A stretch of 64,000 nucleotides of DNA from Schoenoplectus triqueter (Eukaryota; Streptophyta; Magnoliopsida; Poales; Cyperaceae), in assembly GCA_964058805.1 (NCBI GenBank), contig CAXKVV010000043.1:248001-312000 (forward strand), given 5' to 3'. The translations under genes were made by a program, and so were the position numbers. Shown here piece after piece: positions 35,109 to 43,589 of the stretch. The notes under the pieces were generated by a model that was not told the DNA's origin, made no database searches, and worked only from the letters and a program-made list of their open reading frames with translations. The first letter of the stretch is position 1. Every line of letters begins with the position of its first letter.

Positions 35109-35163
35109 CAGATTTTATTAAAAATAATAATTAATAAAATAATATTATTAATAATAAGAGTGA
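35109..35163 (+). repeat. Left terminal inverted repeat of the Mutator-like element
   Basis: This 55-bp, almost pure AT sequence matches the right end (42663-42717, complement) except at two positions (17 and 52 from the outer edge). Weaker similarity continues inward through tacgaatc to the first palindrome. Confidence 0.9.
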
Positions 35164-35192
35164 GAACCTAATATTTCCAAATCTACGAATCA

Positions 35193-35307
35193 AAACGCGC
35201 CACTGCCAGTGGCGCGTTTGGAAACGCGCCACTGCCAGTGGCGTCTTTCACCAAACGCGCCACTGGCAGTGGCGCGTTTCCTCAACCACGCCAGTGCCAG
35301 TGGCGCC
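35193..35307. repeat. Array of four CG-rich palindromes, left end of the Mutator-like element
   Basis: Copies at 35193-35219 and 35253-35279 are perfect 27-bp palindromes: half-site AAACGCGCCACTG, one central base (C in the first, G in the other), then its complement. A third at 35222-35248 has one arm altered near gcgtc, and a fourth at about 35286-35307 is degenerate. They lie between the AT-rich TIR and the TATA box. Direct candidates for their role are transposase-binding sites or hairpin-forming control elements. Confidence 0.85.
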
Positions 35308-35316
35308 TATCTTTGC

Positions 35317-35326
35317 TATAAATACC
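35317..35326 (+). promoter_or_regulatory. TATA box of the transposase gene
   Basis: TATAAATACC lies 86 bp upstream of the transposase start codon and just inside the palindrome array. The identical decamer occurs in mirror position at the other end of the element, ahead of the PMD gene. Confidence 0.7.
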
Positions 35327-35402
35327 CGCCCCCTCGGTTCATTTATCACAACCACAAAAACAACCAACATCCAATTACAACAAACATCCATTTTTCTTCA
35401 AA

Positions 35403-38400
35403 ATGCTACCAGATTTAAATTATAATCCCTATGAAGAAAATTATACTGCAGAACAACCGAGCGGCAGTAAATTTTTGACGGGAATATTTCCAAACCAGAA
35501 TGAAACCAATTCCTATCCAACCCACGATCAAATCAATTCATATCAAACCTACGATCAAACCAATTCCTATCCAACCCTCGATCAAACCAATTCCTATCCA
35601 ACCCACGATCAAATCAATTCCTATCAAACCTACGATCAAACCAATTCCTATCCAACCCTCGATCAAACCAATTCCTATCAAACCTACGATCAAACCAATT
35701 CTTATCAAACCTACGATCAAACCAATTCCTATCCTACCTACGATCAAACCAATTTATATCCGTATCCAGCTATTTACAGTAACAATATAATTTATCAACA
35801 ACCAAACCCAGCGGTGCCACTATATAATTTTTTTGGCGGTAGTAGTAGTACTACGTCTGGCTGTAATTTAGCTGATAATAATGATGCCAGAAGTAGTGTT
35901 GATCCAACGATAATGGAATTAAGTGATGATCAGGATGAGCAAGATGATGGCGGTCCGTATTATTCAAATGAAGAAGAAACAGGAGAGGATTACACTGACC
36001 ACTCGGATTTTTCGATCGATGAATCTGAAGATGAGGAAATTCAGAGATGCGATACCACATTGTTAGTTACCGGACGAACTGAGAGACACCATCCCGTAGA
36101 AGCGTTAAATAATTTTGAGATGTTTGACCGTTTAGGCGCGAATGAATATCTTTTAGGACTCGATGATGAGTTAGCTGAAAATAGAATATTTGCTTCTAAA
36201 TCGGCTTTAAAGTGGGTAATTTGTGATTGGAGTGTTAGGAAAAACGTTCAATGTTGGGTACAAGAAAGTTGTAAAACACGACTTATTATGAAATGCAAAG
36301 AAGGTAGTTGTCCTTGGAGATTATACGCTAGACCTGAAGAGGGCTCGACCACATGGAGGATCATCACAAATAAAAACCCCCACAACTGTAGAAGACCACC
36401 AGGAGACCGCAAACACTTACAACTCACATCTAATTTGATTGCAGGATGTGTTCGACAACATTTAAAGAAGGATCTCTCTCTAACAGTTCAACAAATCGGT
36501 ATGATTATAGAAACAAAATATCCCGGTGTGGCACCGACATACGGTAAACTTTGGCGTGGCCGAGAAAGAGCAATTGAACAATTATTTGGCACTTGGGAAG
36601 GATCATATATATTGCTTCCACAGATATTGGAGGCGATTGCTCGGACTACTCCAGGTACAAAATTTAAATTATTGACGTGTGATACTTCGGATAATAATGT
36701 AAAAATGTTTAAATCCATAGTTTGGGCTTATGGACCGTGCATTGCAGCGTTTAAACATTTAAGACCCGTTATAACTATTGACGCTGGATTCTTATCGGGC
36801 CGTTATAAGGGTAGATTATTGATGGCGTGTGGATACGATGCAGAGAATAAAATCATTCCTCTAGCATTTGGAATCGTGGATGCAGAAAATGTGGACAATT
36901 GGGGTTGGTTCATGCGATGGGTCCGTAATGAAGTGATCCAATGTAATATGAAAATATGTGTTATATCCGACCGTCATAGGGGAATAAAGGGAGTTTTTGA
37001 GCGACCGCATTTGGGATGGTCTGTACAACATGGAGAGGCGGTACACCGGTATTGCATGCAACACGTCGCAGAGAATTTATATAAGGAAGCCGGAAAAACT
37101 GGAAAGAAAGAAGATAATCTCAGAGATGATTTCCGAAGAAGACTAGCGAACAAAAAGAAACCGCGTCGCTTCGTAGAAAGATGGCGAATTTTGAGGAAAT
37201 CAAATAGAAAAGCTTATGATTTTTTAAAAAAAGTCGGCAGAAGATTAGAAAATGATGATAAAGAACCTCCTAATTTTGCTTCGTGGGCACAAACGTATGA
37301 TGGAGGACATCGATGGGGTATAATGACCAGCAATGGTTCTGAAGCTCTGAATAGCGTCTTCAGAGTTGAACGAACTTTACCGGTTGTAGCAATTGTGGAG
37401 GGAACATGGTATAAATGTGCTAAATGGTTCGATAAGAGGGAAATGGAAGCAATGAACCTGCATAGAGCATGCAAGCAATGGCCAAAAAAAATTGATGACA
37501 TCTTGGCAAAACGTGACGACAAAGCAGGTTCGTGTTGATATTATTTTACTATATTTTACAAAATTTTGAACATATCGTGATACCTTTTGTATTTGTTTCA
37601 ATAATTACAGCTCGTATGAACGTAATTCCACTCGGAACTGCTCGAGGAGAATATGAGGTTCATGTGCTTGGTGAGAGGATCGAGAGTGGAGGGTATGGAC
37701 CATTCAAGTACACTGTTACAATTTCGAGTGAACGACGCACTCGAGATGACCCACAATTGCCGGAACCGCACTGCACGTGTGATTGTCAAAAACCTCAACT
37801 GACTGGGATACCCTGCTCTCACGTAATTGCTGTATGCCAACATAGAAACTTTGATGTGTACGGTTTCATAGATGAGCGATACAATACAGCTCACCTACTG
37901 AATACTTGGTCCGGACAATTTCATTGTTACGGTGATCAACAAGTTTGGCCGCCATATCTTGGAGAAACTATAATACCAGATAAAGAACTGATAAAAATTG
38001 GTCGGCGTGCGAAGGTTAGACGTCGAATGGTAATGGATGAGATGGAGGGCAGGATACGGGGTCGAGGTAGAATGAGAAATATACAGTCTTCTGAAGGTGG
38101 GTCATATCGAAGAGATGAAATGAGTCGTGACCCACTTTCAATGGATACATTACAATCAGGACGGCATAGGAGTAGGGCTTCAAGTCCCACAACAAACAGA
38201 AGAACCCAAACTTCTCGAAATACTTTGCAATCATCGAGACACTCAACTAGTTATGATCCAAGAGATAACAACAGAATAACTCAAACTTCTCGAGATGCCT
38301 TGCAATCAGCGAGACACTCAACTAGTTATGATCCAAGAGATAACAACAGAATAACTCAAACTTCTCGAGATGCCTTGCAATCAACGAGATTCTCAACTGG

Positions 38401-38580
38401 TCATGATCAAGAAAGAGAAGCTGTCAATGCTTCAACTAGGGGTGCTAGAGGAAATAATTTTGGAGGTAGAATCTTAAATTTTTTCGCACGGAGGAAAAAA
38501 AATGATGTATGTTTTTTTTTGCGTACTATATGTGTGTTGTATTTAAGCAAGGTTATGTTCTATTTATGCAGAAAATATAA
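35403..38580 (+). CDS. MURA-type Mutator transposase (MuDR, MULE and SWIM domains)
   Basis: Exons 35403-37527, 37611-38506 and a short terminal exon 38572-38580 give 1009 aa. If the last intron is not removed the frame stops at 38623. The N-terminus is a Tyr/Asn/Gln/Ser repeat region (about 36-118), then an acidic stretch. A MuDR zinc-binding domain follows (about 260-335, C-x4-C with PHNC). The MULE catalytic domain has Asp460 (ITIDAGF), Asp523 (ISDRHRGI), a C-x2-H box (RYCMQH) and probable Glu647 (SNGSEALN). A SWIM zinc finger (CTCDCQK...IPCSH) is in exon 2. The C-terminus carries 25-residue repeats. No stops or frameshifts were found, so the product could be active in cut-and-paste transposition. 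Confidence 0.92.
35508..35755 (+). repeat. 27-bp tandem repeat encoding a nonapeptide in the transposase N-terminus
   Basis: Nine units of the nonapeptide NSY[PQ]T[HYL]DQ[TI] follow one another, then a partial NLYPY. A higher-order 81-bp period is visible because units 1-3 are repeated as units 4-6. All copies stay in frame. The product is an uncharged, Tyr/Asn/Gln-rich low-complexity segment. The overlapping open frames here on both strands (Ile/Lys/Pro and Gly/Leu/Ile repeats) are artefacts of the 27-bp periodicity. Confidence 0.9.
38207..38410 (+). repeat. 75-bp in-frame tandem repeat near the transposase C-terminus
   Basis: Units start at 38207, 38282 and 38357 with caaacttctcga. They encode 25-residue blocks beginning QTSR and ending RDNNRIT. 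The second unit is nearly identical to the first, and the third diverges after about 45 bp. The tract is basic, Ser-rich and probably disordered. Confidence 0.9.
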
Positions 38581-38698
38581 CCACAATAAAATAAATAATA
38601 CAACAATTAAAAAAATAACATAGAAAGTCCATAATAAAATAATACAAAAAATACAATATCCATAATAAAAAAACAACATATAAAAAACAACATATAAA

Positions 38699-41497
38699 CT
38701 ACTCCTGACGACGCCTAACATATCGACGTGCTCTGGACGTGTCTGTAAAAATAAAGACGGTATATCAGTGAGCTGCTTTTTTTTAAACAATTAATATTGA
38801 CTAAGTTGTAGAACAAACAACTAACCACGCTAGGTGTATATCGAGGAGGTGGATGAACGTCACGCTGCTCCCGACCATGAGCAAGTGGAGTGAAATCTCG
38901 TGTCTGTGCAGTCTCTGCAGCATCATCCTGGATATGCGATGACTCTCCAGGCCCGGAAGGATAACCATACTGGGCTGGATCATAATGCTGGCCGTACTGC
39001 GGATCCCATTGCTGGTCGTACTGCGGTACATGATCCATCGGTATCTGCTGGGTCTGTGAGAAATGCTGAGTGCCGAATGGATCTGAGAACTGTGCACCCG
39101 ATGGATCGGGAATCTCAGCAGACAACCTAGCAATAACTTCATTCCAATCGTAGTTCTCAGGCATCTGTTAATACAGTTTAAATCATTTAAATTATGCTAT
39201 TAATACAGTTCAAATCATTGAAATCAAGGTATACAGTACTTACGTTGTCGAAGAGAGACGTGAAGTCAGCAGTCTCATAGGGGAAATGCGGTGGATGAGT
39301 AGTGGATGGAGTCGGTGCAGTCTCAGTATCACCCGTCGAATCCGGAATAGCATCAATATCCGTGGGTAATCCCGCCGCCGTAAGAAGCTCGTCCATCTTA
39401 TGAGGCATGCCTGCATCCTCAAAATGCCCCTTGCAATCGGCGAGCGAAATCTTGCCAAACCGTCTCCATCCCCTAGTGACCGCCCATCGGACCGCCTTCA
39501 GTGCACTCTTTGTAACTCTAGCGATCTGTTATACAATGATTACATACATATATTACTTATTACCGAATAGTGCATATAGATATATAAATTTTATAAATTT
39601 TAATATACCGTGCGCTGTCTGTGAGGTACGTGAGGAATGTAGCCGATGTCAGGGATCTCCGCTGCTGAAGGTATAGGAGGTACGACATCACTCGGATCAA
39701 GTGGAGCGCTAGCGGCTCCATATAAATCATACCACCGTCGATACCTCCTATAGTCCTCCGCATTCCACTCTTCTTCATCCGGGTCTCGTGGAGGAAGCTC
39801 ATTCCATATATCTACATACGCCTGATGATGTTGTCTCCAGTTCATATTTTTTTTCTTGAATCCAAGCGCAGATAATTTCTGATGCTCCTCCACAAATGCC
39901 TGTAAAATTAGTTAGTATAATTGTGCAAATAGTTAGTATAAGAAATAATACATATAAAAATTATAAATGGTAGAATACCTCGGGAAGTGGAGGCGGTACT
40001 GACTGAAGTAAGCCGAACTGTCGCCTCACCCGATCCGGATAGTACCACTCTACTATCGGAAAGTAAATAAGTGGAAGCCGACAAGTATACGAGTCCATAG
40101 AATCGTCTACGCATGTCGGCAATAAGTGACGAACCGACTCGTACGGCCTCCAATTGACATGCGTGTCCGACAGCATAATCAGCTGATCCCTCACGTACTT
40201 CACACCGACATGTGACGGATTGAGATATCTGTTCTTATCAAGCGTCCATTTCCTATTATCAGTTCAAATTATAATTAGTGATTACACATATATTTTCATC
40301 GATTGATTGATTATTTTTAAATTAAATTATTACCTGCCAAAAGGCGCACAACTATCACGGTCCGGTGTACCCCAGTCAGTGAAAATGAATGCATCTGACG
40401 CAGGTAATGGACGAGCTGGGGGCAAACGCGTCCAGCTCCACAACAACAACAAAAGCCACGGACCACCAATACTCCTCGTCAGTCCTTGGCATGCCACATC
40501 AAGACGCCGATACAAATAACCAAGTACCGCAGCGCCCCAATTTCTTCTTCTACCGAATTGTAAATCTTCCTGTAAATTAAATATTAGTAATAAAATTATT
40601 TAATTATGAAACATAAATTATTTTAAATTCCTTAAAATACTTACCGTCAAAATCGGCAGAAGAAACGCCGGTACAGAGTCTCCACTGTTGTCGGGGAACA
40701 TGATAGACCCCGCCAACTCCAAAGCAAAACCGATCGCATATTGATTAAGACCCTGATGATCGTCTGCCTCTGGAGCGTGATCAAAGTGGGACCGTAACTC
40801 TCGTAGGGAAATAGAACGTCTGCAAAATTTTACATTTAGCTTAATCACAGTTTGTGAACGAAAAAAATTTAAATTTTTGTACAGTTTAATAAATTACCTC
40901 TCATCTTTGCAGAATGCTGATATATCATCCTGCCCAAATAACTGACGGATGTATCCTGAAAAATCTCCATCAGTATATCCAATCACCGGCTCACCAATGG
41001 TGGATAAACCCCACAGACATGCGACGTCCTAAAAAAAATTATATTACTATACCATCTTTTTAATTTTGTAATTAAATTAATAATATTTTATTATTTACCT
41101 CTAGAGTCACGGTCATCTCGCCAAAAGTGAAGTGAAATGTATGAGTTTCTGGCCTCCAAAACTCTATCAACGCGCTCAATAAACCCGTATCAATCTTTAA
41201 GTTACGGGCTTCCGCTTCTTGGACATAAATCTCACGCAATCTGGCGAGATGAAGAAATCCCATAACTCGCAACCTACTCTGAATGTGCGAGATGTATGGT
41301 ATCGTCGGACGGTGAGTGCGGAAACGAATGATATTGTTATCTCTCTGTAATTTTCATTTCATAATTAGCTTCTCGTATATATGTATTTTATTATTATTTT
41401 TAAGAATATAATGTACCTGTGCCTGACTATAATGTGTCCGATGTTTGTCTTCAGGGAGATAAATTATGATATTCTCATCTCGTTGCTCGTCTGCCAT
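38699..41497 (-). CDS. Plant mobile domain (PMD/aminotransferase-like) protein, second gene of the Mutator-like element
   Basis: Minus-strand exons: 41497-41417, 41344-41099, 41028-40898, 40819-40645, 40569-40334, 40252-39979, 39899-39609, 39525-39244, 39164-38822 and 38742-38699, about 700 aa. All are GT/AG with no internal stop. The PMD signature is clear: [17 protein letters not shown] followed by [19 protein letters not shown], then [11 protein letters not shown] and WRPYESV blocks. The C-terminal third is Pro/Gln/Tyr-rich. PMD proteins include MAIN and MAIL1, which act with PP7L in Arabidopsis TE silencing, and transposon-borne relatives. The last junction is uncertain: a donor four bases earlier gives a tail ending at 38560 rich in hydrophobic residues, and I prefer the basic tail ending RRYVRRRQE. 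Its role in transposition is unknown; it occupies the mudrB position. Confidence 0.88.
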
Positions 41498-41502
41498 TAT
41501 CT

Positions 41503-42343
41503 AGTAAAAAAATTCATTTCATAATTAATTTATAATTATTGTACTTCATTTTTAATCTATCTATCATATAATTAAATAATCAATAAATTCTACAATTAAA
41601 AGCCTAATTAATTTATAATTAAATAATATATAAATCTAGAATTAATCTTCACATTTAAACGTACAATTAATCTTCAATTAAACGTACAATTAATCTACAT
41701 AATTAAATTATAATTAATCTACATAATTAAATTATAATTAATCTACATAATTAAATTAAATTATAATTAATCTACATAATTAAATTAAATTATAATTAAT
41801 CTACACAATTAAATTAAATTATAATATACATAATTAAATTATAATTAATCTACATAATTAAATTAAATTATAATTAATCTACATAATTAATCTACACAAT
41901 TAAATTAAATTATAATTAATCTACATAATTAAATTAAATTATAATTAATCTACATAATTAATCTACACAATTAAATTAAATTATAATATACATAATTAAT
42001 CTACACAATTAAATTAAATTATAATTAATCTACACAATTAAATTAAATTATAATTAATCTACACAATTAAATTAAATTATAATATACATAATTAAATTAT
42101 AATTAATCTACATAATTTCACATATAAATTATAATTAATCTACATAATTAATCTACACAATTAAATTAAATTATAATTAATCTACACAATTAAATTAAAT
42201 TATAATTAATCTACATAATTAATCTAGACAATTAAATTAAATTATAATTAATCTAGACAATTAAATTAAATTATAATTAATCTACACAATTAAATTAAAT
42301 TATAATTAATCTAGACAATTAAATTATATTTATATAAAATTAC
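41503..42343 (-). other. 5'-UTR intron of the PMD gene
   Basis: On the minus strand a donor (GAAG followed by gtaattt, GT at 42343-42342) ends a GA-rich leader. A T-rich acceptor tttttttactag ends at about 41501, just ahead of ATAATGG. The interval is therefore a likely leader intron of about 0.84 kb, almost filled by the AT-rich tandem array described separately. Confidence 0.5.
41560..42335. repeat. AT-rich tandem array in the PMD leader intron
   Basis: About 775 bp are built from phrases ttataattaatctacataatt and cacaattaaattaaa, repeated some 25 times in varying order. Units are roughly 20-35 bp with higher-order blocks. There is no spacer/repeat alternation of the CRISPR kind and no coding frame. 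Confidence 0.85.
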
Positions 42344-42389
42344 CTTCAATTGCAAAATCCAAACACAAAAATGCTCGCGTACGTTTTTT

Positions 42390-42536
42390 CTTCCTCTTCT
42401 CTTCTCTTTCCTTCTCTTCTCTTCTCTTCCCCTCTCTCTTCCTCTCTCTTTCTCTCTCTTCTTCTCTCTTTCTCTCTTTCTTTCTCTCTTTCTCTCTTTC
42501 TCTCTCTCTTCCTTTCTCTCTTTCTCTCTCCTCTCA
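42390..42536 (-). repeat. Purine-rich (GA) leader tract of the PMD gene
   Basis: On the plus strand this is an almost pure CT run (ctctctttctctctttcttt); on the transcribed strand it is GA-rich and lies between the TATA box and the leader-intron donor. It opens spurious frames of Arg/Glu/Lys or Ser/Leu/Phe. GA-rich leaders are common in plant transcripts; I infer it is 5'-UTR. Confidence 0.7.
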
Positions 42537-42562
42537 ACACCGCGCATCATACCTGCGCGTTT

Positions 42563-42572
42563 GGTATTTATA
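42563..42572 (-). promoter_or_regulatory. TATA box of the PMD gene
   Basis: On the minus strand this reads TATAAATACC, identical to the box in front of the transposase gene at the other end. It lies directly inside the right-end palindrome. Confidence 0.7.
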
Positions 42573-42573
42573 T

Positions 42574-42633
42574 GGGTGAAACGCGCCACTGCCAGTGGCG
42601 CGTTTCACCCGCACCAGAGCCAGTGGCGCGTTA
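42574..42633. repeat. Palindromes at the right end of the Mutator-like element
   Basis: A perfect 37-bp palindrome at 42574-42610 (18-bp half-site GGGTGAAACGCGCCACTG, central C) contains the same 27-bp core found in the left array. A degenerate second copy lies at about 42611-42633. Confidence 0.85.
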
Positions 42634-42662
42634 CGATTCGTATATTTAGAATTTAACCGTTA

Positions 42663-42717
42663 TCAGTCTTATTATTAATAATATTATTTTATTAATTATT
42701 GTTTTTAATAAAATCTG
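42663..42717 (-). repeat. Right terminal inverted repeat of the Mutator-like element
   Basis: The complement of this segment matches the left terminal repeat at 53 of 55 positions and is followed directly by the target duplication ttagaactgg (42718-42727). Confidence 0.9.
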
Positions 42718-42727
42718 TTAGAACTGG

Positions 42728-43439
42728 ACCCACCACCGCATAAAACTTGCGGTCATAGAATAAATGTTATCAAATTATGTAACTAACTGTTCATTTATTA
42801 TTAATTGAAGGACCATTTTTATTTTCTCTAGATTCACTGTTTTTTATTTTTCTGATTTTGTTAGTCAAAATTTCTTTTTTGAGGAAAATAGCGTTTTTTA
42901 TTTTCATACCGAAATTACAAATTCAAAATTCGGTACTAGAGGAAATTGTATGACACAAACAGAATTAAACTTGCATTAATTGTTTCTGAAATTTAAGCAT
43001 GCAAGGTGCTATAACTAATATTCTTATATATTTATATATATAATTTTGTGATGAAAACCCAAGTCAAATGAAGATGATGCTAAGTGACCGTGACCCAAAT
43101 GAACAATTGAAAGAAAAAAACAAATTTGTGGTTGCACAGTACTGAAGGGCAAATAATATAAGGCTTTAAAGTTTGAACGGATAAAAGAAGGAAACCCAAA
43201 ATAGTCCGATGGGAATTGCATAAAAAATGAGTTAAAGTTGGGAATTTTTTTTAGAACAAGCCCAGAAATGCCCATTAAATACGAGCACCGTGCCAGCACG
43301 AAGAAAGCCGCAGTTTTCTAAGGGTTGCAACTGGCACGATCAAATAAAATAAATAAAAACAGTAATTGAATAGTAACTGTATGGTAATCAATTGATTATT
43401 AATTAATAATAAGAAGGTTTCAAAGAGTAGAAGAGGTAA
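42728..43439. other. Intergenic DNA upstream of the IQD gene
   Basis: AT-rich sequence without a recognisable gene or bounded repeat. The open stretch on the minus strand at 43024-43299 has no family resemblance. The IQD promoter should lie in the right part; no clear TATA box was identified. Confidence 0.35.
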
Positions 43440-43459
43440 ATGGGACCGTCTCTCTCAAA

Positions 43460-43570
43460 TAGACAAGAAGGAGAAGAAGAAAGAGAAGAAGAAGAAGAAG
43501 AAGCCTATATAGATAGAAGAAAAAGAAGAAGAAGAAAAAGAAGAAGAGAAAAGAAGAGAAGAGAAGAAAC
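43460..43570 (+). repeat. Purine-rich (gaagaa)n leader of the IQD gene
   Basis: A run of gaa/aga repeats broken by two copies of cctatatagatagaag precedes the start codon. It is in frame with the gene, so it could add a charged extension if translation began at 43440. Confidence 0.7.
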
Positions 43571-43589
43571 CTATATAGATAGAAGATAT

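Larger units (their letters stand above)
35109..42717. mobile_element. Mutator-like element with convergent transposase and PMD genes (7609 bp)
   Basis: Both ends start CAGATTTTATTAAAAA read inward, and the first 55 bp match at 53 positions. The flanking 10-mers ttagaactgg at 35099-35108 and 42718-42727 are identical, a Mutator-type target duplication. A MURA-like transposase gene runs inward from the left end and a plant mobile domain gene runs inward from the right end. Both have intact frames and canonical splice sites, and their 3' ends lie about 120 bp apart. Each end also holds copies of a long palindrome and the same TATAAATACC box. The layout resembles maize MuDR (mudrA/mudrB), but the second gene is a PMD protein. 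The perfect target duplication and near-identical TIRs indicate a young insertion. Confidence 0.93.

Noticed and set aside
35500..35790. Ile/Lys/Pro (+) and Gly/Leu/Ile (-) repeat frames overlapping the transposase
   Set aside because: A 27-bp repeat length is a multiple of three, so all frames stay open; only the transposase frame continues into conserved domains.
41560..42335. CRISPR-like look of regular repeats
   Set aside because: Units are AT-rich and vary in order and length, there are no unique spacers, and the locus is a plant intron; it is a tandem array.
42311..42649. Arg/Glu/Lys and Ser/Leu/Phe frames near the right Mutator end
   Set aside because: Generated by the CT/GA tract of the PMD leader; no start/stop or homology support.
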